Assembly (NCBI RefSeq): GCF_032854445.1
Contig: NC_088304.1
Span: 6,585,704-6,649,703 of the forward strand
Length of the DNA stretch: 64,000 nt
Direction of reading: 5' to 3'
From: Liolophura sinensis
Lineage: Eukaryota > Mollusca > Polyplacophora > Chitonida > Chitonidae
Below the pieces are notes generated by a model that was given only the letters and a program-made list of their open reading frames with translations, was not told the origin of the DNA and did no database searches. A program made the translations under genes and the position numbers. The stretch's first letter is position 1. Each line of letters opens with the position of its first letter. Positions 9,501-24,500 of this stretch are shown here, piece by piece.

Positions 9501-12500
9501 CTGTTACAAAAAGAAAATATTGTAAAGGATGCGTAAGCTACTATAAAAATGAACACCGGGTTTCTTAACACCTGCTTTCCCGCTGGGGAATCTGTATTGG
9601 GAAATTTTTTAGAGAAATTACGACAACGCAAAACCCTATACAGGTAAAAGTCGACAAGGAAACCTCTTTATTTTCTACATCATCAAAAGTCTCAAAAGAG
9701 TGTATACTGATTTTTAGAAGTTTTGTGGCACTCCTCTACTCCCAACGATTCCGTGATGCAAAGCCATGAAAACCCCACAGCGATGGTCACGTGATTCATC
9801 ACGATCGTCATTATCAACTTACCTTGATCGCTATTTGACCTCTCTTTGTCATTTGATAATCTTTGAACTTTGACAAAGCATTGTAGGTTTGCTCACTAAT
9901 GTGGATCTTTAAAGCTGCAACACAAACATCGAGACAACCGCCTTAAATTTTGTTACAATATGAGAGGGGTATGCTGTGAGTTAAAATATATGCTGAATAA
10001 ATTGGATGCAGAAAGGGAGCTAACTCATGGCATCACTTCGGATTTTATATTCTAATTTTCAGAATTACTTGAAGTAACTATTTTGACTTGGAACGCTCTT
10101 AGATCCCGGTGTACAAATTTTGCTAGGTTCTAAAGATGCCAAACCACATGACCATTTTCTGCTGTAGCCGTAGTTGGAAGCGTTTCAAAAAGAGTGTCTA
10201 GTTAAAACTACTTCCCTCCGACAAGTCAATGAACCGCCCCACGTGTGAGACAAATTTTCGTCTAACACATTGCAAATAACAGCACTGAATTTTTCTTTTA
10301 CTCAGTTCTACTAAAACCATGATGCTATGGGCGTACAAGTTGCTACTATTTAAGCATTTACACGAACAAGACCATTTTTTAACTATCACACTGTCGGCGT
10401 TGCACTGGTTTTACTCCCTACGCTGTTGTCCTTACCCATAGAACAGGACTCAAAGGAAACTAAAATATTTCCTGTCTGGATGTGTGAATGAATCATCACA
10501 TCCTCTTGTGTGCAAATGATCAAAATGGCAAATGACAAAGCTGTTAAGCATGCTCAAGTAAGTAAATGAGTGACACTGGATTTATAAGTGAAAAAAGGTA
10601 GCTAGATATTTTCATCACATCAACTGGCCAGTACACTCGTGAAGAGTGAGTGAGTGAGTGCTTGGGGTTTAACGTCGTACTCAACAATTTTTCAGTCATA
10701 TGACGACGAAGGAATCATTAGGGTGCATGTACGTGTAATATGCCTCCTTGTCGCAGGACGGATTTCCACCGCTCTTTTATTTAGTGCTGCATCACTGAGA
10801 CGACTTACCGAAGGCAAGTAAGCCGACCCGCCCGAGCCATTATACTGATACGGGTCAACCAGTCGTTGCACTATCCCCTTCATGCTGAACGCCAAGCGAG
10901 GAAGTTACAACTTCCTCTTTTAAAGTCTTAGGTGTGACTCGACCAAGGATTGATCCTGGATCTACCGGTCCCGAAGCGGACTACACTCGTGAAAACAACC
11001 ATCCCTTAATAAGGGATTTCGAGTTGTAACGCTTTTATCGCTAAAAGTCAAAAAGAAGTCTTACTTTATCATGTGACTTGTCACTACTTTTAATTACGTA
11101 TCCATCCAACGTCGCCGTATCGCCGCCCATTTGACGATATGTTCAGCCTGACGTAACAAGTAACTTGACGCTACAATATGCTCCGCCCACCGATATTAAT
11201 GAGGTCTCAAAAGGGGCGGTCCTAGTTGTCGTCTGATAAATAAGTCATAGAATGATCACGAGATCACTACAGATTACATTACGCCCCTCGAAGACTATAA
11301 GCTGTTATGGTCATATGATGGTTTTATAATTATTACATATACTATGCCACTGGCGTCTGGAAAAAGTTTCATATGAGTTATTTTTGAGTAAACAAACGAT
11401 GGCGAAAACTGAGTAGCTGAATGTTTGTGAACTGAGTAAGTCCCTGAAGGAAAAGGGTATAATTAAAGACGAACGTGCATAGAGAGTCAAACCACAGCAA
11501 CAACGAGAGTGTGATACAGCAGGACTTTTTTAACTTTGACGACAAAAGAGTTCCATCCCAAAACTCCTCTATTGAAGAGGCGGGCTAGTGAAGCCGCTAC
11601 CCCGGCTACAGCCTTAAGTCAGGACTGACAGGTATATTGTGAAGGGCGGTCACTGCCACCAGACTCATCCATTCATCATGCAAGCCAACGTCATATAAAC
11701 TAAACAATTTGCCGATGCCTTCAATTCATCACTCACCAAGACCGTTGGATTCCATCCTGGAAGCCGTGTTGACGGTGTCGCCGAACAGACAGTACCGAGG
11801 CATGGCCAGTCCTACCACACCTGTAACAACACATGCCCAGGTGTCATGTATGACGACTAATAGGTATAAGGTACATCAGCCATAAAGCCCAATAAACTTA
11901 AGGTACATCAGCCACAAAGCCCAATAAGCATAAGGTACACCATAAACCCCAGTAAGCATAAGGTACACCATAAAGCCCAATAAGCATAAGGTACACCATA
12001 AAGCCCAATAAACTTAAGGTACATCAGCCACAAAGCCCAATAAGCATAAGGTACACCATAAACCCCAGTAAGCATAAGGTACACCATAAAGCCCAATAAG
12101 CATAAGGTACACCATAAAGCCAATAAGCATAAGGTACACCATAAACCCCAGCAAGCATAAGGTACATTAACCATAAAGCCCAGTAAGCATTATGTACATG
12201 TACCATAAAGCCCAGCAAGCATAAGGTACATTATCCATAAAGCTCAGTAAGCATAATGTACATTAACCATAAAGCTCAGTAAGCATAAGGTACATGAATC
12301 ATAAAGCCCAGTAACCTTAAGGTACACTAGCCATAAAGCCCAGTAAGTACAATGTACATTAGCCATAAAGCCCAGTAAGTACAATGTACATTAGCCATAA
12401 AGCCCAGTAAGTATAATGTACATTAACTATAAAGCCCAGTAAGCATAATGTACATTAACCATAAAGCCCAGTAAGCATAAGGTACATTAGTCATAACTCT

Positions 12501-15500
12501 TTAAGCATAAACCGGAAACACTTGTATGTTAGACAAAAGATCACTGTACATAACATAAATAAATTTATTTTTTTATTTATTTTATTTGATGGATGTTTTA
12601 CACGGTATTCAAAAATATTTCACTTATACGACGGCGGCCAGCATTATAGTGGGAGGAAACCGGACAAAACCCGGGGAAGACTTACAGCCATTCGCAGTTT
12701 GCTGCATACCTTCCCACGTATGGCCGGAGAGGATGCCAGCAGGAGCTGGATTTGAACTAACACCGTCCACATTTGGTGAGAGGCTCCTAGCTCATTCCGC
12801 AGCGCATGCATGCTTATCCTCTCTGCGAAGGAGACCCCCAACAGGGGTGATAAAAAAAAACGTAGTGATATACCTACTGTCTGGTTTGATTTAACGGCGT
12901 AAAAACAAGAACAATATAAAATAAAATACTGAAACAGCACCTTGTACCATCGTTTAAAGGATCACAGATTCTGTACATACCTGCACAGCAAGCACCGGTG
13001 TGGAAGCCAACACGGAGCTGTACGATTTCTCCCCGGCGATGGCGGATAACGAACGTCTGAGCCGATTCCAACACCCGAAGCGACATGTCGGCAACTTCCG
13101 CCACGTGTCGGGAGCCATTTTTCACCGGAATCCCACTGACGACCATGTACGAGTCTCCGATCGTCTCCACCTAGTAATGGTCGTTCACGTGATAAGTTAT
13201 AACAGATCAAATAACAAAGAAAAAAATAGTGTAATATATCAAGGAAAGTTAAACGCTAAAATAAAAGCAAAAAATGACTCGCACAACGACAAAATGGTAT
13301 AACTAAAAGGCATCTAGTTCCTGATCACTGGTAACACTTCACAAGTATCCACAGACCTTCAGTACAGAAGTCAATAAAAGGCATTTGTCTACCTGTTACC
13401 TTTGCAAGCTTTTAATGTCATTGTATGTTAAATGTGATGCAAACACACCAAATTTAGTAATTCTAGACCAGGGACGTCACTGCATCTCTTTTCACCTAAT
13501 TCTAAGTCATGGTGCTAGCGGGCGTGTAATTTGCTACTATTTAAGCATTTACGTGAACAGTTAGAATTGAAAAAAGTCGACAGAAGGCGTGTTCCACCAG
13601 TTGCGTGTGACCATTTATCTTATTCCATAATGCATAAACATGTTGTCATACTATATTTCCTTTTTTAAAGACATGCAGCTCTTGGGATCAAAGTAAAGCC
13701 ATCCTGCCGCAGTAGAGCAGATCTGTCCAGATCTCTGTTGTGTTTCTGGGCGTGAATCTCATGTCAGACAAAATCACATTTTAACGCGAAATTTGTGTGT
13801 TATCAGAGAGACAACCCGGCGAAAGTGTCATTATCAATATGGTTAGCCGGCTGTCGTCTCTACTATCCCTGACGTTTAACACTATAACATGAAGCGCGAC
13901 AAACCGCTATCATTTTGAACAAAATTCTTGTTAAGAAAGGTGGCTTGCACGAAATGTTTCCCAACTTCTGAAAGCCTTCAGAAGTAATACTATCGCAACT
14001 AAACACACTGACCTTGTAGACGTCAAAGGTCGCTGAGAGGTTATCGAGCATTTCGTAGAGGTCATTCAAGAGGACCACCACTTCCATGGGCGAGCTCTCC
14101 GCCGCCATTTCCATGAATCCCACGATGTCGGAGAAGTAAACCGTGGCTTCCTCATACAATTTTGGCGACACATACTCTCCCTGTTTTAATTTGTCCGCTA
14201 CAATTCTGTATAAAGAAGTAAGACCACAATCTTGTAAATTATTCACGTTTCTGATTTTGGCAGACGCGAACTTCAGTTTCTGAAAGATAACTGGTATTGT
14301 TTAGAGATTAGCAAAGGTATTATTTAAAGAGCAGTGATGTGACAGAATTCTGCTTTCTGCCATTAGATGTTTTACCTTGATTTTAAAGGATACAAAAAAT
14401 GTTATACATGGTTTGTATTTCTTAATATGCTATATAGACAGTACCCTGACATATAGGTCAAAGGTATATGTTCTTGGGATGTAACAATGGCTATAGACTC
14501 CTTTATAGTTTTCTTAAGGCCCCAGGGGTCGGTTCGGAAAACAATTTGCCTACGTCAACGAATCATCCTGCCTGTCGACGTCGTAAACCTGTCAAACCCG
14601 CCCTGGAAGGAGGAAGAGCTCGTATGTGACACTAAACTGGGCCGTTCATCGTTGTCATTTCAAAAACTTCCGACCGTTGACGGAAAGTACGCATAAAATA
14701 GGGGGTAATTAAGGAAATGAAAATGAAAAAAAATTGGGTATAACTTTCATTTCTCTTCAAGTTGTATTTATTTATTTATTCATTTGACTGGTGTTTTACG
14801 CCGTACTCAAGAATATTTCACTTATACGACGGCGGCCAGCATTATAGTGAGAGGAAACCGAGCAGAGCCCGGTGGAAACCCGTGACCATCCGCAGGTTGC
14901 CGGAAGACCTAAGCTGAACTTGAACTCACAGCGACCACATTGGTGAGTGGCTCCCAGGTCATTACGCTGTGCTAGCGCACTAACCAACTGAGCCACGGAG
15001 GCATAATTCGATTTGAAGGCGAAAACATGTACATCCTATTAAGGAATCAAGCCATTCAAGCTTTTATAAAAAAGATTTTATTAAGATTATTATTATTATT
15101 CCACTGTGTTTTATCCTAGTTCTCCAGGTAAAATCATCACAGCCATGGTCTTAAGATTCGTCACATAATAATACGCAATTTAAACTAATGCAAGCAAAAA
15201 TCATGGTCATAGTTCACATGACCTGGCGGCCATATTGCTTTCTTTACACTTGACTCATTTTCTTCACTTTTCGATTTTTATACAGATTAAGAGGCTGTAG
15301 CCATATTTATCAGGTGACGTGACCCATCCTTAGTTTTCTTCAATTTCCGCATTAAGTTAATAGCAAAATGAGCAAACTTTTATCCATATAGATTCATCTT
15401 TTGCGTTTAATCCAAATATGCCAGTATTTTTTACCGGAAGTTTTAAGTCTTTATCGGAAGTGGAAAAACCCGGCGAAAGTCGCCGATAAATTTTTATTTA

Positions 15501-18500
15501 CTAATCTATGCGTGCAAACAGCATCCGTATACCAGCCATCAATCAGTATGGACATTCCCGGTCAAAAGTTGCAAGCCATTCCCAAAAAAACGTTTAACAC
15601 AAACCGCCAAAGAACTAGAAAAGCACGAAATTAGGACGGAGCTATGCAAAGAGAAGCAGTCAACAGTTTCCAGCGGTGTTGGAAAGACGAAAGGTATGTT
15701 CAAGGCGCATGAGTGAAATCCGCATTCAAATCGGGAACAATGCTACATGTGGAATAGAAGTTGTCGATAATAAAATAAGTATCTCTGTTGCTTTTTGACT
15801 GCAGCTGTTATGTATATCCAACGTGGCAATCTAGTTCAGCACGATGACTCGCTCACAGAAGACCGTTTTATATGAAATTTGCCACGTCATCTTTAAAGAA
15901 CTGTACATCCCATGAATGTAAAATTCACAGTTTTTAATCTACTTGCATATATCCGAAATTTTGAAGAAATCACATTTTGTCTCATGGTGTGGTGGGACTT
16001 GTACCAAACTGTAGCCGGTGCTCAGCACTTTGACAGGTATATCAAGGGATTTGAGCTACGATCGATCAACAGTCTTTGTTTTTACGGATTTTTGTACGAT
16101 GCTTTGGCATGAAGGCTGACAGTCTATTCCTTTGCATCAGTGAAATGTAGTCATCTTTAAAACCTTGGCCCATTTCTTACAGAGAAGACCACACATTGCA
16201 ATTACATGCATTTAGCAATATGCGACAGATCGGATAGTCGGAAAATCAATTTAACTGAAACAGAAATGACATCAACATCGGGAGAGACCTATATCCTTTG
16301 CACGTGACTCTAGCAACATAGCTGTAAAGTCAGTGGTTGTCTGAATTCAGGGAGACAGAATTGATCAAACCGTAGCAAGAGACATATAGTCCGGAAATGG
16401 CGACTTGAACCCCGGCATCAATATAAGGTACATTACTACATTTCTGACCTATGCATGTACCTGTTTAAGGATGGTAAACACTTTCTCTTCAAAATTTCAA
16501 GTCTGAAGGTATAAACTGTCCATTTTTGGCTAATAATTTCTAAAGGGTCTTGCATACGGTGTGTATATTTCTCGCCCTGAAGCATTTGTTTGATCCTGTG
16601 TAAAATAAGGCGATCTCATTCAATGTCACACGTTACTGATTCATAAACTAGAGTGTCTAAAGTACTACATCAAACATCTTCACACTAAGTTTCAGATATT
16701 CTGCACTTAGTATATCCTTCTTGGGGAAATATGGACAGAGCATGCAGGAGATCTGACGGCCTGTGTCACAGTTGTATCACGTTCAGCATAACCCAGGGCT
16801 CCATAAGCATGCATGCTAATTACTTTGTCATGTTGCTTTTATGTAAACTTGCAGTCGAAGCCCAAGAAAGATACTTATACTTATTTTAGGGCCTGGAAAG
16901 TATTTAGGGAAAAACAGTTTAAAATTTCAATTGGATATCATGCCTAGAATATTGATCTTCCCTCCAACATTAAAATCTGATGACTTTTTTCTCTTAAATA
17001 TCCCAAACTTCATTTACCATTTATATAATTATTTCTTAAAAACTCCTTGAAGACCGGGACTTCGACTTTATTTTTGGAAATAGTTCTTGTAACTTGAATT
17101 TAAGACTAAGCAATATCGGACTTGACGCTTATATTATAGTTGCAGTCTTACCGTCCTCCCTCACCCAAGTAAATGTAAAAAGTAAAAAAAAAAAAGATGT
17201 TTAAAAATCTGACCGGTAACATGGATAAAACTACATCAGTAATATGCTCATCACCTTACGTTTACCCCTGTCACTGATACAACAAAAACCCGTGCTACTT
17301 ACGAGGGAAGCATCTGGTATAACAGCGAGTCCGTTTTCGCTTTTTCTTCTCTCAGCGCCAAGGTTCTGTCACGTACAATGTCCTCCAGATTGCTGGAGTA
17401 CGATTCCAGTTTTTGTATGATGCGGTCCATAATACTGATTCTTCTGTTAATGAAACGCATAAACAAATAAATAAAATAAAAAGAATAACATAATTCCAGG
17501 GGAGATGAAATATGGTGAAATATGTCCACTTAATTACCCAGCGACAAATATAATTATGAAAACATGTCAGATCAACAAGACTGATATCCAACACCGCATT
17601 AAGAGTCACAATAACACCACAATTTGCCTACATGTAACAGAAAACACCCAAAATCACGTCTACCAAAACCAGGCGTCATATGGAGAAGGCTTAATCTTAA
17701 TCTTACTTGTGTCAGATGTAGTAGTCACGGCCTATAGTGACTTGTCGCTAACTCGATCTGAAGGAAAATCGACCCTCAGATTGTCTGCTGATTATCCAGT
17801 AAAGTCAGTAAAGGAAGACCAGGTGTTTCATCCATTCGTGTAGCGTGTGGTGAGCGACTAATGATTCTGATTTAGTAAAACTGAGGTAATAATGCAACAG
17901 GAGACAGTTTGGGGAGTGTACCTACTGCCCCTTCGACAGTGTGATAGATGGAAGGTGGGCATGGGTAAATGGTGAAATAGGGTCGTTTGTCAGTTTGCCT
18001 CAGTTAGGATTTCATTCTAAATGTTAAAAGTAAATGCAAAAATCTAAAAAAAACCCACTAAAATAAATTATTTGTCAGGCGAAAGACCAGAAAACACTGT
18101 CCAGGAAAATAGTTTCATTGTTTTTTTTAGAATTTTCCTAATCCGACTAAAATGCATTTAAAACATGATTCTATGGTCGTTTGGTGGGACTCACAGGGTG
18201 CATTGCAGTCACAGCAATATTCTTGGTTTGAAATAGTTCGTTTCAAGGTCCGTTTGTTGAATGCATTCATAGCTCTAAATACAGACGCATTTTGTATCGT
18301 AAATATAGCAATCTAAGCAATCATGAATGTAGCAATATTCTAAAAAAATAAATCAAGCTATTTTCCCGTACACTATTTAATGGTCTTTCATCTCACATTT
18401 ACTTCATGCTAGTGTGTTCTTTGCCTTTAAGTAGTAGCAACTTATGTCCCCACTGATGCTATTTTTTTATTTATTTATTTGATTGGTGTTTTACGCCGTA

Positions 18501-21500
18501 CTCAAGAATATCCCAATGATGCTAAATTGGACGTCACAGTTACAGAATTACTCAAAATAAAATCCTAAGATCAAAATTCCATTCGGGTCATACGATGTAT
18601 ATTTCAAAATTTACTTATGTCTTCTATTAAAACCCATCGCGGGGCCTCTGTGGCCAACGGGATAAGCACGCCGGCACGGTGCAATGACCCAGGAGTGTCC
18701 CAATGCGATCGCTGTGAGTACAAGTCCAACTCATGCTGGCTTCATATCCGCCCGTAAGTGCGACAGTCTTCCAGTAACCTGTGAATGGTCGTGGGTTTCC
18801 CTCGGGTTCTGCCCAGTTTCCTCATTGAAATAAATGAATGAAATCCATCGTCTGTCCAAGCTGGGAAGAGTTTTACACAGGCCTAAGTATAACGTGCCAA
18901 GGCTTTTCATGTATATACGACATAAAGGCTCATTGCTTGTTCGTTTAAACAGCTTTACAGCAATTGACACAGTTAAACCCCTTAGGTGCACGGTAGTATG
19001 TACTATTTAAGAAACAGGGGATGGTCTAGACCGTGTTGATATTTCTAGGAAATACGACTGTGTAAATATAAATGAATATGGAGTAATACTGCGTCAGACC
19101 ATGGCAATTATCAAAAAGGCGTTTTGTATGACATGCACGTGAATATCTTTCAAAATACATGGGCCTGCCAACAGCCTTCGGATTGTCGTGTGTTTTCCTC
19201 GGCTCTGCCCAGCTCCTCCCATCATAATGATGGCCGCCGTCGTATAAATGAAATATTCTTGATTACTGCGTAAAACACCAATCAAATAAATAAATAAATG
19301 AAAACACATCTATCGCATTCAAACTGATCAATCCGTTGCCATATGGCAATTTTTGAACTGAAGTTATAGTTTTCAAACCCGTTGTCTATGAGACGGGGGC
19401 CTCCGTGGCTCAGTCGGTTAGCGCGCTAGCGCAGCGTAGTGACCCAGAAGCCTCTCACCAATGCGGTCGCTGTGAGTTCAAGACCAGCTTATGCTGGCTT
19501 CCTCTCCGGCCGTACGTGGGAAGGTCCGCCGGCAACCTGCGGATGGTCGTGGGTTTCCCCCGGGCTCTGCCCGGTTTCTACCCACCATAATGCTGGCCGC
19601 CGTCGTATAAGTGAAATATTCTTGAGTACGGCGTAAAACACCAATCAAAAAAAAAAAAAAAAAAAAAAAAAAATCTATGAGACGTCCTTAACGTTTACGT
19701 GCCTTTGAGGTCACAGATGTGTAAATTCAATCCAGTCTTCAAAGAAGGAATTATTGCGACCCCGCTTTACCCCTTCTCTAGGACAACTGAGAGCGCATGT
19801 AAGTTTGTTCAGTTCGTCTTGCATGAAGTCCTTTGGAGATCACTTGTTGGTGAAAACCTATATTTGACAAGTTCGTCAATCATTTGCGGAAATGGCAATG
19901 GTGTTGATCTTGGCCATCCGGTGTTCTCTGCCCTTTAGGGTGACCACAGTCGTACTAGTGAAATGCTTTTGAGAACGACGTGGAACCCTAATTAAACAGT
20001 TAATCCCACAAAATATACTTATTCTTACCCTCTCTCGCTGATTTTCTCCAGAGTTTTTCTGATCTCGGCAAATGGGGGTCTCGCGGAGGGGGTTTCGTCC
20101 CAGCACTGTTTCATCAGGCGGATGAAATCGGATTTAATTTCTGCCCTTAATGGACACTCGGGCCGGAACGGCGTTGTCCTCACCGATTTCACAAGTTCAA
20201 CGATTTCTGACAGAATATAAGTTGACATACGGTACGTTTATTACACAATTTTACATTGTTCTGTTTTATAACACTTTCTCCTACTATGAGAAAACTAAAT
20301 TTAGACGCTACTTTTAGAACTAATAATAGCATTGTCTCCAAAATATATCCCATGCATTGCTATAGATAGGCATTCCAGAGGCTATCGGTCAATACGATAA
20401 CAAGGTTCCAGTTCGATACACTGGCCACGTGGAGAGGTTTAATGCCCAACTCCAGAATTTTCAACTTGTAGGACAGTGGACATATTTATGGTTAGATGAA
20501 ACTGCAGTACCCCCAATTGCAGTGTCTCAAGAATGACTTAAAGCCGCAGCCAAAACAGTTACAACCAGATTCGAACACGGAGTATCATTCGTCAATGGCC
20601 CAGCAGTCCAAGTTGATCAGCGCTTTAAATGAGTGAGCGACTGATGTCCTTTTGTTGGTGAGCAACACGGTACCTGACTTACCACCTTGGTGGGTAATGC
20701 GGTACCTGACTTACCACCTTGGTGAGTAACGCGGTACCTGACTTACCACCTTGGTGAGTAACGCGGTACCTGGCTTACCATCTGATGAGGAACGGGGTAC
20801 CTGGCTTTCCTTCTGACCTAAATTCTAAGCCGTACCAGCAAAAACTGGATTTCACGTAGCCTACGTCCCAAAGAATTGGCTAATAATTTGACAATGTAAG
20901 AACACAAGGTAGAAACCTACGAATGGGTCTTCAAAGATAGAAAGAATTTCCCCTATACTCACCTCGGGGAGAATAATCCTCCATAAAATAGGGTAAAGCT
21001 CTGTAGAGGATCTCCTGGAGGATGATGGAGAACGAGAAGACGTCCCCTGGTGGTGAGCCTCGGCAAACGTGTGCGTGCGCCCTGAGTATTTCCGGCGCCG
21101 TCCACAGTTTGGCTAAGACAAACGATTTCAGTAGCTAAGTGGTTGTTTGAAAACAGCACGAGACGTAACAAAAATTAGATACAGTCAATGCGTATGGTAT
21201 GTTTTAATGCATGATCTACGGGGTAAAACCGTTGGTAACTGGTGACCAAAGTGCACGGAAAAGTTATACTTCACGACTGGAGTTGGAATTGTAAACAGTT
21301 TTAATTGTACGGGCGAAATCCCTTGACGTTTTAGTAGTATAGCTGGCAAAACATTATGCTTGATAGATTGACATAGTTTGCCTGTAAAACCAAGACATCT
21401 AAGATCCTCCTACCTCTGTAAATCTCGTACTCTCCCGCGTTATCGTTGCGCTTTGGCACCACTCCTGTTGGGTAGAAATCCGTGACTTTCAGAACCCAGC

Positions 21501-24500
21501 GGCTGTCAATCACACAGTTGGAGCTTTTCAGGTTGCCATGGGAACGGAGGGCGGAGTTGTGTAAGTAAAGCATGCCCTACACGAAAAAAGAGCATGGTTT
21601 TAAGAATAGACACACAACTCTTGGATTTCGGTGTCTACACTATCGTAAATGCCTTCCGGAAATGATCCAAACTAAGGATTTATTAAGCGGAGAATATCTA
21701 CCTTCCTTAATATTTTAAAATTGATCACTGCCTTTCCCTTATATTGTTACACTTTACAGTTTACCTTAGTAATATATTTACATTACTTTTATTCTAGCTG
21801 TTCAAGTAAAGGATTAAATAGTAACATATGACACGCCCCCTAACAACAAGGGTATGATTCCATGAGCAGTTTATCAAGCATCAGTGGTCTAGATTACTCA
21901 AATTGCTATATTGTCGCATGGAACTAAAGCAAAGGGATCAGCCTTAATCATTCAGGGGGTGTACAGTAATTCATTTCATGCAGGCTACTTACATTGATCA
22001 AGTCAAAGATGAGCGATTCCTTAAATATACTGTCCAGCTGGATGTTGTCATTTTCCAGAATGTCCTGCAACATGACAGGTTTGGTTTCCTATGTAAGTAA
22101 GTTCTCAAAGTCGCTTTGACTAGAAAAATCTGACCACACCACACCAGAAAAAACAGAAATCTACTTTTGTATGCTCAAGCAGTAAAACGGGAAACTCAGG
22201 TCTTTCTTGCTTATTTTCAACATCATTGAAAATTTTGTCTGCTTCTCTTCCGTCCTAATTTTGTACTTTTTATAATTCCTTAAACGTAGTTTTGGGAATT
22301 GCCCTTGCGATTATTCACCCTCGGGGGAAGTGGTTAACACCTCAACACGGGGCGATGACCCAGGAGCCTCACGCCAATGCGATCGCTGTGAGTTCAAGTC
22401 CAGCTCATGTTGGCTTCCTCTCCGGCACTACGTGGGAAGGTCTGCCAGCTGCTTGAGGATGGTCGTAGGTTTCTCCCTGGTTTTGCCTGGTTTGCTCCCA
22501 ACATAAAGCTGGGCGCCGTCATATAAGTGAATATCCTTGAGTACCGCGTAAAACACTAATCAAATAAATAAATAAATGAATAATTATTACCTGGAACGTC
22601 CATACGTTGGTTATCTAAATACGATTTTACCTGGTACTTAACAGCTTACAAGGATAGAATAAATACCCGTTGACCCTGTGTCAGTACACTGTTACCTGGC
22701 GGTCCGTTATACCTGGTTTTTCAGTGAGGCAGCACTATAAATGTTTCCGGCATTGTGAACGGCCTCCTACATCAAGAGCGATGTCTCAGGTGGAGGTTTT
22801 TGTGTGGGGTAGCGGATATGAGATCATGAGATCTGGGTGGGATGTTCTCTGTCACAGACCTCAAGATACCTTATGAGTACTAACTTATCAGATGAGGCAG
22901 TGCTTAGACTTACTTGTAGACTGCCTTTCTCACAGTACATGGTCAGCGTACAGGGGTTCTTGGGGTCCACACAGGCCCCAATAAAAGGGTTCACATTATC
23001 GTGCTTCAGCTGACACATCTGTCAATGACAAAACTTTCTCTTAAACAAATGCTTTTCTTGATAGAGATTTGTGATCGGTGTAAGATACAGAATAGCTCAA
23101 AGAAAATGATAACAGACTCTATATATTGGATAATACTTAGTTAAAGTGTAATGAGGTTGACTGGGTTTTTTTTAGGCTTTGACTGGTTCAATACTCCAGC
23201 GTAAACCTGACCTACCATATGTTTCGGTACGAGAAATACTCTCAACTCTCACGTGAAAATACAGTGTTAACACGAATAAAATTTGAAATAAATTTTATTA
23301 GGACTGCATTTGAAAATGTGTACTGTTGTTGCTAGAAAAATATAATAGTACACGGTGGTAACGATTTATTTCACTTCAAACTCACAACGCTCAGCTCATC
23401 CTGTTCCCTGGATCGAAGATTCACGGCGTGTACAAATTTTACCGAAGAAAGCCGGCCTTTGTAGAGGGCCACCTTGGTGAAGATTTGACCGCTTTCAAAG
23501 TTATCCAGTGTTGATGTGAGTGAGGTTGAACCGCCTACGCTGGACCCTCGACGAGACAGGCGACTTGATGATCCAGTCATTCCAAATCTCAGACTAGCCT
23601 AAAAGCGGAAAAGTTCAAATAAGAACATTTGATATATAATTATGAATTTGGATATGCTACTGCAGTGAACGTTGTCATCTCAAGTAATATTTATTTATTT
23701 GGTTAGTGTTTACGCTGTACGCAAGAATATTTCACTTGTACGACGGCGGCCAGCATTGTGGTGGGAGAAAACCCGGCAGAACCCAAGAGAAACCCACATA
23801 CAGCCGGACAGAATAGGAAGTAGGCTCGTGGGTCATTGTACCGCGCTGGCTTACCAAGCCGTTCGGCCACAGAGACCCCTAACTCATGTAATAAAAGACA
23901 ACATTAAAACAATAAAGAACATTGAACGTCAAACTGTTCATCAGAACAGAACTGGTGATTAATATTTAAGGTGAAGGCCAGACTTTACCAGGCTTCTCTG
24001 AAACTTGTTCATGTCCACAAATGAGATGTCAGAGAAATTCACCCGCCATAAGAGCTGTCTTATGTTCTGATTCATGATTATTTTCCTGAAATGCAAAGCG
24101 GAAGAATAATTCAAAACGCGTTGAAACCACTTACTTAAATCTTCCTAGGAAACTGTCAGATCTATGAGGACTGCCAGACTTTTACGCAATAAAATTGCAC
24201 TGGTTCTGTACCACGTTCATCAGTTTTCACGTAACACCATGCACGAAAAAGGGAGGGTAACGGCAGGAGGCGGGTGAAGTGATACTTTTCGATGAAATAA
24301 ACATTCCGATTCCTTTGAATTTAAGCATGATGGTTTACTTTTTTACCTTTAAAGATCCATAGAAGACTTGTGTTAAACTTAATTCGGACATTACAATTAT
24401 TGGTATGGTAATGCATGTGGCCTAGATTTCAAATCAACAACACTGTGACGTACAGACAAAACTTACCTTATGTACAAGACGATACAGATAATTCCCAGAA

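Noticed and set aside
11908-12218. Minus-strand frames with repeated [10 protein letters not shown]
   Set aside because: They lie wholly within the 32-base minisatellite of intron 19 and are translated repeat units.
12586-12940. Frames of about 100 codons in intron 19
   Set aside because: They are translations of the SINE A copy and its flank. Similar frames at 19405, 39654, 39870 and 49750 have the same cause.
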